Below, one piece after another: positions 50,491-58,175 of a DNA stretch of 64,000 nucleotides. Each line of letters starts with the position of its first letter. Within the stretch, counting starts at the first letter, position 1. The notes under the pieces were generated by a model, which saw nothing but the letters and a program-made list of their open reading frames with translations, was not told the DNA's origin and made no database searches. The position numbers and the translations under genes were made by a program. Source of the DNA: Thiobacillus denitrificans ATCC 25259 (GTDB lineage: Bacteria; Pseudomonadota; Gammaproteobacteria; Burkholderiales; Thiobacillaceae). The stretch is from assembly GCF_000012745.1 (NCBI RefSeq), contig NC_007404.1, positions 1 to 64,000 of the forward strand. The letters run 5' to 3'.

Positions 50491-52713
50491 TCAGCCCGCG
50501 GCGCGCTCGAGCAGGGCCATCGCGCGCTCGCCCATCGCCTGCGCGTTCATGCCGTTGAAGTCGAACAGCTGCTGCGGGTTGGCGGTGGTCTCGCCGCGCT
50601 TCCAGCAGAACACTTCACGCTCGCCGGCGCGGCTGCGCAGCAACACCGGCTCGAGCGGCGCCGAGGGACCGCCGCTCACGCCGATCAGTACGTCGCCGTC
50701 GAACAGGGCACGGAAGGCCTCGTCGTCCATGAAGCGCCCGTCGGGCTCGGAGACGCTGTCCCACAGTACGTCGGTCGGACGATACAGCCGGCGCGGATTG
50801 ACCACGGCGACGATGCGCGAGCCGATACCGGTTTCGGCGAGCTTCTCGGCCGCGGCGAGCACGGGCTGCAGTACGAGGTCGCCGGCGACCGCGAACACGA
50901 CCGTGTGCGACCCCTTGTGTTCCTTCAATACGATTGCGCCGTCGTCGATCGCCTGACGGCTTTGCGCGAGCGTCGTGTGAATAGTCAGCGGCGACTTCGA
51001 CGCGGTGATCACGACGCCTTTGTTGGTCTGCTTCAAGGCCCAGTCGTAGCTCGCCTGGATCATGTTGGCGTCGACCGGGAAGAGCGGATAGACGTTGCCG
51101 TTGCGCATCATCGCCGCGAAGTAGTTCTCGATCTCGGGGCGCTGGTGGGTCCAGCCGTTGCGGCCCTGCTCGAGCGCACCGGCGGTGAACAGGCACACCG
51201 TCGCCGGCGTCGGGCGCCGCAGCTCGGCCATCGCCTGCGTCACCGTCTGCCAGATCGGCAGGCCGTTGATCGCGAACGACTCGTAGCTGCACCACAGGCT
51301 GCGTCCGCCGAAGAGCGCAACGCCGACGGCAAGCCCCGCGCAAGCGTCTTCGTTGAGCGGCTCGTAGACCTGGCCCGACGGGCCCTGGAAGTAGAGGTCG
51401 TCGGCGGTCGGATGGCGGATCGTCAGCGCCTTGTTGATGTTGGCCATGCCAGACGCCTCGTTGCCGTCGGCGTTGGTGACGACGAAGTGCGGGTCGCGCT
51501 TGCCGACTTCGCCGACCACGAGGCCGAACGCGGTGGTGGGGATGTGGCTCTCGCCCACCGCGAATTCGGTTAGCGCAAGCCCATCGAGACTCGGCAGTGC
51601 GCGAACGTTTTCGGTCACCGCGACCTTGGCGGCCGGGCCGCCGCCGGCGTGGCGGAAGTTCTCGCGCACGAGTTCCCATGCCTTGATCGGCAGCGCGCGG
51701 CGTTGCAGGCCGCCTTTGACGTCGTCGGAGTCGAGCGTGTGGTGCGCATAGAGGTTGTGCGACTTGGCGCCGGTCGCATGCACGCCCGCGCCCTTCAGCT
51801 GCTTGACGATGAGGCAGGCACGGCGGCCCGAGAGCGCGGATTTCGCGGCCGCGTCGGCGGCCGCAAGCACGGCGCCGGTGAAGGCCATGCGCTGCTTGAA
51901 GTCGAACGTCGTGCTGTCGGCGTAGACCGGCGCGTTCGCGCCGCCGTAGTCGCGCGCGTCGATCAGGTGCACTTCATCAAACCCATGCGCGCGCCAGTAC
52001 GCGATCATCTGTTCGTTGTCCCACAGTGACACCATGCTGTGGTGCTCCTGCGAGTAGCCATTCCACACCAGCACCGGCAGGTAATTGGTCACATCGGGGT
52101 AGGCGGTCGCGAAATGCTGGAACGCGCTCATGATGTAGGGCTCGCCGAGGCCGCCGTCGCCGATCGTCACCGGGAAGAGCGTGTCGCGATACAGGTAGGC
52201 GCCGGCGAGCGCGAAATGCTGGCCCTGGCCCAAGGGGCCTGCGGGGGCCAACAGACCCGGAATCGCGCCCGAGAGGTGACCGAGCAGGCCGTGACGCTCG
52301 CGGAAGCGCGCACGCATCTCGGCAACGGTCGTGATCCCCATCGCCTCGAGCGAGGTGTCGAGGAACATTGCCGAATAGAAGCCGGGTGCGTGGTGGCCGA
52401 CCTCGGTCACCATGTTGCGGTGGCCGAGCAGATGCAGCGCGGCGACGGCGTCGGCGGAGGACGCGAAGCCGCCGGGGTGGCCCGACGACTTGCTGCCGGT
52501 GACCTGCAGCGTCAGGTAGCGCAGCGCGTCGGCGGCGAGCAGCGTCTGGTAGATCGCGGCCTCGCTTGTTGCGTCGGGCAACGCGGGCTGGCCGGAGCCG
52601 AGCAGCGGCGCGGCTCCGAGGCGGTCGAATTCGGGGAAGCTGTCGGCGAAATACTGGATCCCCTCGCAGAAGGGCGGGAAGGATTCGGGGGTCGGCTGGA
52701 ACTGGGCGCTCAC
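50491..52713 (-). CDS. Phosphoketolase/transketolase-like thiamine-diphosphate enzyme
   Basis: The 740-residue enzyme mixes features of two families. The N-terminal third has transketolase motifs (SKSSGHPGG, LAPAGPLGQGQ, and the TPP site GDGGLGEP...NGYSQ). The last part matches phosphoketolases: VYEPLNEDACAGLAVGVALF, SLWCSYESFAI, HQRPEIENYFAAM and YPLFPVDANMIQASYDWAL. The reaction may split a sugar phosphate to acetyl phosphate or transfer a C2 unit. Classical phosphoketolases are 790-820 residues. The start is GTG 52713 with AAAGGAG upstream; a weaker ATG lies at 52728. It leads the operon and faces the IclR gene. Confidence 0.82.
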   Translation of the reverse strand: MSAQFQPTPESFPPFCEGIQYFADSFPEFDRLGAAPLLGSGQPALPDATSEAAIYQTLLAADALRYLTLQVTGSKSSGHPGGFASSADAVAALHLLGHRNMVTEVGHHAPGFYSAMFLDTSLEAMGITTVAEMRARFRERHGLLGHLSGAIPGLLAPAGPLGQGQHFALAGAYLYRDTLFPVTIGDGGLGEPYIMSAFQHFATAYPDVTNYLPVLVWNGYSQEHHSMVSLWDNEQMIAYWRAHGFDEVHLIDARDYGGANAPVYADSTTFDFKQRMAFTGAVLAAADAAAKSALSGRRACLIVKQLKGAGVHATGAKSHNLYAHHTLDSDDVKGGLQRRALPIKAWELVRENFRHAGGGPAAKVAVTENVRALPSLDGLALTEFAVGESHIPTTAFGLVVGEVGKRDPHFVVTNADGNEASGMANINKALTIRHPTADDLYFQGPSGQVYEPLNEDACAGLAVGVALFGGRSLWCSYESFAINGLPIWQTVTQAMAELRRPTPATVCLFTAGALEQGRNGWTHQRPEIENYFAAMMRNGNVYPLFPVDANMIQASYDWALKQTNKGVVITASKSPLTIHTTLAQSRQAIDDGAIVLKEHKGSHTVVFAVAGDLVLQPVLAAAEKLAETGIGSRIVAVVNPRRLYRPTDVLWDSVSEPDGRFMDDEAFRALFDGDVLIGVSGGPSAPLEPVLLRSRAGEREVFCWKRGETTANPQQLFDFNGMNAQAMGERAMALLERAAG

Positions 52714-52739
52714 GGCGGCTCCTTTCATGATACGAAAAT

Positions 52740-52758
52740 GTTTCACGTCATGTGAAAC
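52740..52758. promoter_or_regulatory. Inverted-repeat operator, probable IclR-type binding site
   Basis: GTTTCAC, a five-base spacer, then GTGAAAC forms a perfect 7+7 palindrome, 27 bp before the GTG start of the TPP enzyme. It lies in the divergent spacer with the IclR regulator and is the natural candidate operator. Confidence 0.75.
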
Positions 52759-52786
52759 GGTTGACGTATTGAAGCAGTAAAATGCA

Positions 52787-52799
52787 AACCGTTTCACAT
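52787..52799. promoter_or_regulatory. Second operator element matching the first
   Basis: AACCGTTTCACAT is the exact reverse complement of 52750-52762, so with the first palindrome it makes a 13-bp inverted repeat across 50 bp. It ends 21 bases before the IclR ATG, a position that would allow autorepression. Looping between the two elements is inference. Confidence 0.65.
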
Positions 52800-52820
52800 C
52801 GCGCAGGAAATTTTCGCCTT

Positions 52821-53594
52821 ATGAAAAAAGTACAGTCTTCGATACAGGTGCTCGACCGCGCGATGGGCTTAATCGGCGCGCTCGCCTCCGGTCGCGGCCC
52901 GACGGCGCTGACGCGTCTCGCCGAACAGGCCGAACTGCATACCTCGAGCGCCCACCGCATCCTCGCGGCGCTCGCTGCACACGGGCTGGTCGAGAAAACC
53001 GGCGCAGGAGAATACGAGCTCGGCGTGCGCTGGCTCGAAGTCGGCAATCGGCTCCGTGCGCGGCTGAACATCCGCCAGGTCGCGCTGCCGTTCATGCAGC
53101 GCCTCGCCGAAACGACCGGTGAAACGGTCAACTTGATCGTGCGCCGCGGCGACGAGGCGGTCTATGTCGAGCGGGTGTCGGGGGGGCAGACGCTGATCCA
53201 GGTCGTGCAGGTCGTCGGCGCGCACGCGCCGCTGCACGTCACGGCGGTCGGCAAGATCTTCCTCGCCGAGGACAGCGCGAGCGGCGTCATGGGTTACGCC
53301 GAGCGCACCAGGCTTCCCGCGTACACGCCCAATACGCTGGTCACGCTCGAGAAGCTGCGGCGCGAGCTCGACGTGATCCGCGCGGAACAGCTCGCCCTTG
53401 ACCGCGAGGAGGCCGAACTCGGCGTCGCCTGCATCGGCGCGCCGATCCGCGACGCCGAGGGCAAGCTCGTCGCCGGCCTGTCGATCTCGGCCCCCGCGGA
53501 CCGTCACAAGCCGGAATGGGCCGCGCTGCTGGGAACCGCCGCGGCCGGGATCGGCGCGTCGCTCGGCTATGACGCCGGCACCGAGCGTCGGTAG
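52821..53594 (+). CDS. IclR family transcriptional regulator
   Basis: The 257-residue protein has an N-terminal winged helix (SIQVLDRAMGLIGAL, ALTRLAEQAELHTSSAHRILAAL) and a C-terminal effector domain (LPFMQRLAETTGETVNLIVRRGDEAVYVERV, HVTAVGKIFLAED). IclR proteins typically sense glyoxylate, aromatic acids or sugar acids and repress or activate neighbouring catabolic genes. It is divergent from the seven-gene operon with two matching operator elements between, so it very likely controls it. ATG 52821 fits the family N-terminus; a frame start at 52782 would cover the second operator. Confidence 0.93.
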   Translation: MKKVQSSIQVLDRAMGLIGALASGRGPTALTRLAEQAELHTSSAHRILAALAAHGLVEKTGAGEYELGVRWLEVGNRLRARLNIRQVALPFMQRLAETTGETVNLIVRRGDEAVYVERVSGGQTLIQVVQVVGAHAPLHVTAVGKIFLAEDSASGVMGYAERTRLPAYTPNTLVTLEKLRRELDVIRAEQLALDREEAELGVACIGAPIRDAEGKLVAGLSISAPADRHKPEWAALLGTAAAGIGASLGYDAGTERR

Positions 53595-53821
53595 TTTTCA
53601 CGAGCCTCGGCACCCGCGTGCCGCCGCGGCGAGGATCACTGAGACCTTGATTCGAAACGGCGCGAGCGCGCCGTAGCGCTACCGCGGACGATTGCCCGCT
53701 TCCGCCCGGCCGACTCGCTGCCGCGCGCAAGATCGCCTGCGCCGCGCTGCGTACCATGCAATCGTCGAGGCGCGCCGGCGTGACGCTTGCCCGCCGCCGC
53801 ATTTCTTGGCACTGTGCCGGC

Positions 53822-54847
53822 ATGTCCGCCAGCCCCTCTCCTTTCGCCGCCAGCCGTTTCGAGATCGCCGCCTGGCTGTTGATGGCGGCGGGCCTCGTCC
53901 TCACCCTGAAGCTTCACCTGTTGCCGGCACTGCTCGCGGGCCTGTTGGTCTCGCAACTCGTGCACCTGCTGGCGCCGCGTTTCGTCATCGGGCGGCTCGA
54001 CCACACTTGGGCCAAGGTGCTCGTCGTCTCGCTCATCACGCTCATCGTCCTTGGCTTTCTCGGCGGCGCGAGCGCGGCGGTCATCCTTTATCTGCGCACC
54101 GAGGGCGGGCTCGCCGGCCTGCTGTCGAAGATGGCCGAGATCATCGAAAACTCGCGCGAACTCTTGCCGCTGTGGGCCGCCGCGTGGCTGCCGCAGGGGG
54201 ACGAGTCGGTCATCCGCCAGGCGCTTGTCGACTGGCTGCGCGTCCACGCACAGGACATCCGCAAACTGAGCGGCGACGCGGGCCGCGGACTGCTCAACTT
54301 CATCATCGGCATGATCATCGGCAGTTTCGTCGCGCTACGCGAAGCGCGCCCGCGCCGCAGCCTTGCGCCGCTGGCGGAGGCGATGTACGAACGCGTGAAC
54401 CGCCTCGGCGAGGCCTTTCGCCGCGTGGTCTTCGCGCAGGTGCGCATTTCGGCCCTCAATGCGCTGCTGACGGGCATCTATCTCGTCGTCGTGCTGCCCG
54501 CCTTCGGCGTGCACCTGACCTTTACCAAAACCATGATCGTCGTCACCTTCCTGGTCGGGCTGCTGCCGGTGCTCGGCAATCTCATTTCCAACACCGTCAT
54601 CGTCGTCATCTCGCTGTCGCACTCGCTCGAGGTCGCCGCGTCGTCGCTGCTGTTCCTCGTGCTGATCCACAAGCTCGAATACTTCGTGAATGCACGGATC
54701 ATCGGCGGCCAGATCCAGGCGCGGGCCTGGGAGCTGCTCATCGCGATGCTGGTAATGGAGGCCGCCTTCGGCCTGCAAGGCGTTGTCGCCGCGCCGATCT
54801 TTTACGCCTATATCAAGAAAGAACTGTCCGACCGGGCGCTTATCTAG
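53822..54847 (+). CDS. AI-2E transporter family (PerM-like) membrane protein
   Basis: The 341-residue protein has about seven to eight membrane segments, two near the N-terminus, then a long extramembrane stretch (residues 90-165), and the remainder in the second half. The region LVGLLPVLGNLISNTVIVVISL and KLEYFVNARIIGGQIQARAWEL are characteristic of the AI-2E/UPF0118/PerM family. Members export or take up small molecules, including autoinducer-2 or Na+, but the substrate is usually not known. It is a single gene; the start at 53822 gives the compact family N-terminus. Confidence 0.87.
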   Translation: MSASPSPFAASRFEIAAWLLMAAGLVLTLKLHLLPALLAGLLVSQLVHLLAPRFVIGRLDHTWAKVLVVSLITLIVLGFLGGASAAVILYLRTEGGLAGLLSKMAEIIENSRELLPLWAAAWLPQGDESVIRQALVDWLRVHAQDIRKLSGDAGRGLLNFIIGMIIGSFVALREARPRRSLAPLAEAMYERVNRLGEAFRRVVFAQVRISALNALLTGIYLVVVLPAFGVHLTFTKTMIVVTFLVGLLPVLGNLISNTVIVVISLSHSLEVAASSLLFLVLIHKLEYFVNARIIGGQIQARAWELLIAMLVMEAAFGLQGVVAAPIFYAYIKKELSDRALI

Positions 54848-55108
54848 GCCGTATGCGCGCAGGTTTCGTGCTTCCTACCCTGTTCTTTGGGGTAAAGTGC
54901 TAGCCCACGTCGCGCGCCGGGCCACCCCAGCGCGCGGCGGTAAACAACGCAATTTGCCCTAAACGGGCTACGGTCTTCGGGTTCGTCCACCCGGGGCGCC
55001 GGCTGTGGCGCGCGGCTCGCCAACCTTACTGTTGGTTTCGCCACGCCTCGCGTAGCCGTCGCTTTCCGGACGCAACGCGGGGCATGAAATCTACGGAAAC
55101 AGGCGCAC
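54848..55108. other. GC-rich intergenic stretch before the gcvR-like gene, possible structured RNA
   Basis: No protein gene is supported here. There are several small stem candidates, for example GCGCGC...GCGCGC near 54911-54934, GCGCC...GGCGC near 54999-55014 and CCAAC...GTTGG near 55020-55036. It could hold a leader RNA or small RNA, but I match it to no known class. It does not look like a glycine riboswitch. Confidence 0.3.
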
Positions 55109-55648
55109 ATGTCGAACGACACCGAATCCCTCGTCATCACCGCCAGCGGCGAAGACAAAATCGGCCTGGTGGAAGGCTTCACCCGGCGCATCTCGGAAAG
55201 CGGGTGCAACATCGAGGAGTCGCGGATGGCGGCGCTCGGCGGCCGCTTCGCGCTGCTGATGCGCGTCAGCGGCAGCTGGGACTCGCTCGCCAAGCTGGAA
55301 GCCCGCATGCCCAGCATCGCAGAGGAACTCGGGCTCTCGATCACCCAGCAGCGCACGCGCCCGGCGCGGCCCGAGAAGCCGCTGATCCCCTACACCGTCG
55401 AGGTCGCGGCGCTCGACCAGCCGGGCATCGTCAACAGCCTCGCCAACTTCTTCGCGCGCCTGCACATCAACATCGAGGCGCTCGACACCGAAACCTATCC
55501 GGCGCCTCACACGGGTGCGCCGATGTTCGCTGTCCACATGACGGTCGGCATCCCGGCCGACGCCCATATCGCCACGCTGCGCGGCGATTTTCTCGACTAC
55601 TGCGACGACCAGAACCTCGACGCGACCTTCGAGCCGGTGCGCATGTAA
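55109..55648 (+). CDS. GcvR-like protein with two ACT domains
   Basis: The 179-residue protein has two ACT-type domains: SLVITASGEDKIGLVEGFTRRISESGCNIEES at residues 7-38, and YTVEVAALDQPGIVNSLANFFARLHINIEALDTETY at about 95-130. Spacing and length match GcvR, which represses the glycine cleavage operon by binding GcvA. Genes gcvA or gcvTHP are not here, so the partner is unknown. It is followed by a terminator and stands alone. Confidence 0.85.
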   Translation: MSNDTESLVITASGEDKIGLVEGFTRRISESGCNIEESRMAALGGRFALLMRVSGSWDSLAKLEARMPSIAEELGLSITQQRTRPARPEKPLIPYTVEVAALDQPGIVNSLANFFARLHINIEALDTETYPAPHTGAPMFAVHMTVGIPADAHIATLRGDFLDYCDDQNLDATFEPVRM

Positions 55649-55654
55649 CGCCGG

Positions 55655-55677
55655 CCCCGCCGCCGCGCGGGGTTTTT
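55655..55677 (+). terminator. Rho-independent terminator after gcvR-like gene
   Basis: CCCCGC (55655-55660) pairs with GCGGGG (55667-55672) around a six-base loop and is followed by TTTTT. It lies seven bases after the stop codon. Confidence 0.85.
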
Positions 55678-55790
55678 CCGCCCGTCTCGCAGACGCCCCG
55701 ACCGCGTTTTTACGCCCGCATGTCGGGCGGACAGGCCGGAGCGCTCGGGCAAGCGCCGGCCAGTTCTCCGTAGCAAACGCCGCCCCGCCT

Positions 55791-56756
55791 TCACTCCCTG
55801 GCGCTCAGACCGAGTTCGAGGTAATCGAGCGAAAAGATCTCGTCGCGCCGGCTCGAGGGTGGCGTCGTGCGCGCGAGTGCCGCGGCGACGCGCGCGGCCT
55901 GCAGGGCCGGGCGGTCGATCACACGCGGGTAGAGGCGGCAGTGTTTTTCCAGCAGTTCGCCCTGCTCGCAGGCGCGCGCTTCGAGGGCGTGGCGCGTGGC
56001 GTCGTCGAGGTCGGCAAGCAGCAATAGCCAGGGCGCCTGCCAGGCATGGTAGTCGTCGACGAGCTGCGCCTGCGTGGGGTCCATCTCGCGCGTCGCGAGG
56101 AAGAGCGCCGGAAAGGCGTCGGCGTCGAGCACGCGGCCGCGCAGGGGCTCACCCCCGCGCAGCGTGTGCAGCCCGAGGGCGGCGCCGTCGTCGCTGCGCC
56201 GGAACCACTGCGCGACGCCGCTCGCCAGACCGTTGACGGCGCGGGTGAGACAAGCCGCCGCCGATTCTGTCGACTCCGCCACGGCCGTACTGCGAAAACT
56301 GGCGGTCGCGGCCATGCCGGCACGCCAGTCGAGCGGCGGCCGGGTGTCGGTCTCGCTCGCGTTGCAGACGCTATGCAGCAAGGCGAGCGGCCGGTCTGCG
56401 CGGTCGAGCAGCCACAGTTCGAACCGGTCGCGGAACTTGAAGGGTACGTCGCGATGCACCGCGAGCAGATGCTCGTACACCACGGCGCCCATCTCCTCGA
56501 GACGCTTGAAGTCGTCGGAAGGATAGAGCGGTCCGCGCTTGAGCCCCGTCTGTGCGGACCAGTGGCCGTAGCGGATGTCCGAAATCTGCGCGCGCCTGCC
56601 CGCACGGCCGAGGCCCTCGAGCAGCGCATCGTTGGCGACGTAGATATCCCACTCGACGCCGTCGGTTGTCACGGCTTCGGCCGAAGCGTAGCGGATGACT
56701 TGGACGACCCCGCGAAACGGATTGAGCAGGCGCTGCGCGTAACATTCGATCTGCAT
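55791..56756 (-). CDS. Conserved hypothetical protein
   Basis: The 321-residue protein shows no signal peptide or membrane segment and no motif I recognise. The N-terminal part (MQIECYAQRLLNPFRGVVQVIRY, EWDIYVANDALL, ISDIRYGHWS) and the later LLLLADLDDATRHALEARA and QGELLEKHCRLYPRVID look like a globular cytosolic protein. The start at 56756 has GGAG six bases upstream. The next minus gene is the DUF502 gene, ending 24 bp upstream of this start. No function is proposed. Confidence 0.75.
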   Translation of the reverse strand: MQIECYAQRLLNPFRGVVQVIRYASAEAVTTDGVEWDIYVANDALLEGLGRAGRRAQISDIRYGHWSAQTGLKRGPLYPSDDFKRLEEMGAVVYEHLLAVHRDVPFKFRDRFELWLLDRADRPLALLHSVCNASETDTRPPLDWRAGMAATASFRSTAVAESTESAAACLTRAVNGLASGVAQWFRRSDDGAALGLHTLRGGEPLRGRVLDADAFPALFLATREMDPTQAQLVDDYHAWQAPWLLLLADLDDATRHALEARACEQGELLEKHCRLYPRVIDRPALQAARVAAALARTTPPSSRRDEIFSLDYLELGLSARE

Positions 56757-56779
56757 GGAGGCTCCGCGGTTAGGGGGCT

Positions 56780-57391
56780 TCAGGTCGGCGGCGCCGCGCC
56801 CCCGCGGGGCGACGTGCTCATCCACGCGAACAGCGACGCGCGCATGGCTTCCTCGACCGACATCTCGATCGGCCGCACCCAGGCGCGCGGCACGAAGACC
56901 GTATAGCCGCCGATCATGTAGCCCATGGGCAGGTAGACCGCGACGCGGTCACCGCCCAGGAACCCGGCCGGCAATCCGTCGACGCTCTGACGGGTGACCA
57001 GGCCCACGATCTCGAGTTCCTGGCCCGGAAAGGTCAGCACGACGACCATCTGTTGCCGCCCGGCGTCGCGCCGCGGCGCGAAATAGTCGGCGAAATCCTT
57101 GAGCGACGAGTAGATGCTCTTGATCACCGGGATGTTGGTGAACGGCAGCTCGACCAGCGACAGGAAGCGCCCGACAGCGCGATGCGAGACCGCCGCGCCG
57201 AGAAGAACGATGACGGTGATGCCCAGCGCGAGCCCCATGCCGGGGACGTAGAACTCGCCGATCAGCGGGGCGGTCATCTGCATCGCGATGGCCTCCATCC
57301 AGCTCAGGAAAACATAGAGCAGATAGACCGTCATCCCGAGGGGCAGGGCGGTGATCAGGCCGCGGAAAAAAAATTGCGAAAGGCGTTTCAT
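56780..57391 (-). CDS. DUF502 family membrane protein
   Basis: The 203-residue protein has two membrane segments (FFRGLITALPLGMTVYLLYVFL and GLALGITVIVLLGAAV) and a C-terminal domain. The domain segments LPFTNIPVIKSIYSSLKDFADYF and VDGLPAGFLGGDRVAVYLPMGY...GGYTVFVP are diagnostic of DUF502. Members are integral proteins of unknown function. The start at 57391 is the family start; the reading frame stays open far upstream but is not conserved. It is divergent from the haem lipoprotein gene. Confidence 0.9.
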   Translation of the reverse strand: MKRLSQFFFRGLITALPLGMTVYLLYVFLSWMEAIAMQMTAPLIGEFYVPGMGLALGITVIVLLGAAVSHRAVGRFLSLVELPFTNIPVIKSIYSSLKDFADYFAPRRDAGRQQMVVVLTFPGQELEIVGLVTRQSVDGLPAGFLGGDRVAVYLPMGYMIGGYTVFVPRAWVRPIEMSVEEAMRASLFAWMSTSPRGGAAPPT

Positions 57392-57424
57392 CGACGTCGA
57401 ATTCCGGCATGCGGAAAGAGTTAA

Positions 57425-57457
57425 GCTAGCTCTCGCTAGCATAGCAGTGCCGCTAGC
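57425..57457. promoter_or_regulatory. GCTAGC inverted repeat plus a third copy between divergent genes
   Basis: GCTAGC-TCTC-GCTAGC at 57425-57440 is a perfect inverted repeat with a third GCTAGC at 57452-57457. It lies in the 101-bp divergent spacer and may be an operator or hairpin; the factor is unknown. Confidence 0.35.
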
Positions 57458-57492
57458 CCGCTCAGCCCCGTCTTTTTTCGAGGAGAACCCGC

Positions 57493-58074
57493 ATGAAAGT
57501 CCAAGCCCTGATCGCTCTCGCCCTGCCCGCCCTGTTCGCCGGCTGCGCGACCCAACCCGATGCCGAGGAACAGGCGGCCCTCGTCGCGGACGCGCGCAAG
57601 GCGTCGGCGGCGTTGACCCAGAAGCTCGGCGGCGAGTTGAAGGCGGCGATCGCGGCCGACGGGCCGGCCGGCGCGATCGGGGTCTGCAAGACGCGCGCAC
57701 CGCAGATCGCCGCCGACGTGTCGCAGCAGTTCGGCGTCGAGGCCAAGCGCGTGAGCCCGAAAAACCGCAACCCCGACGGCGTCCCGGATGCCTGGGAGGC
57801 CGAGGCCCAGGCGGGTCTGGAAAAGCGCCTCGCGGCCGGCGAGAAGCCCGAGACGCTCGACACCTGGCAGATCGTTCGGACCTCGGGGGGACAGCAATTC
57901 CGCTATGCCAAGGCGCTGCCGGTCCAGCAGATGTGCCTGAATTGCCACGGCGATCCGGCGACGATGGCCGAAGGGGTGAAGGCGCGTCTCGCCGCCGAAT
58001 ATCCGCTCGACAAGGCCACCGGCTACGCACCCGGCATGCTGCGCGGCATCGTCTCGATCAAGCGCGCGCTGTAA
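57493..58074 (+). CDS. DUF3365 (Tll0287-like) monohaem lipoprotein
   Basis: The 193-residue protein has a lipoprotein signal with the lipobox LFAGC (Cys near residue 18). A Tll0287-like domain follows: GAIGVCKTRAPQIAADVSQQFG, RVSPKNRNPDGVPD, and a single c-type haem site CLNCHGDPA near residue 148. Domain relatives are redox- or haem-sensing periplasmic modules, often attached to signalling proteins; here it stands alone. ATG 57493 is preceded by AGGAGA. It faces DUF502 and precedes a degenerate EAL-HDOD gene by about 100 bp. Confidence 0.85.
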   Translation: MKVQALIALALPALFAGCATQPDAEEQAALVADARKASAALTQKLGGELKAAIAADGPAGAIGVCKTRAPQIAADVSQQFGVEAKRVSPKNRNPDGVPDAWEAEAQAGLEKRLAAGEKPETLDTWQIVRTSGGQQFRYAKALPVQQMCLNCHGDPATMAEGVKARLAAEYPLDKATGYAPGMLRGIVSIKRAL

Positions 58075-58175
58075 CGCGCCATGGCATAAAAATTTGCCAC
58101 GGCGGGGCTACAGTCTGGCGCTGCACAGCCGTTTGTCTTGCTGATGCGCCAGCGTTTGGCCTGGAGGAATGAAGC

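Noticed and set aside
54950..55045. tRNA- or 6S-like RNA
   Set aside because: Some small stems with GTTCG-like sequence are visible, but there is no cloverleaf, no acceptor end and no recognisable 6S bubble.
55000..55108. Glycine riboswitch before the gcvR-like gene
   Set aside because: Consensus segments expected of the aptamer are missing.
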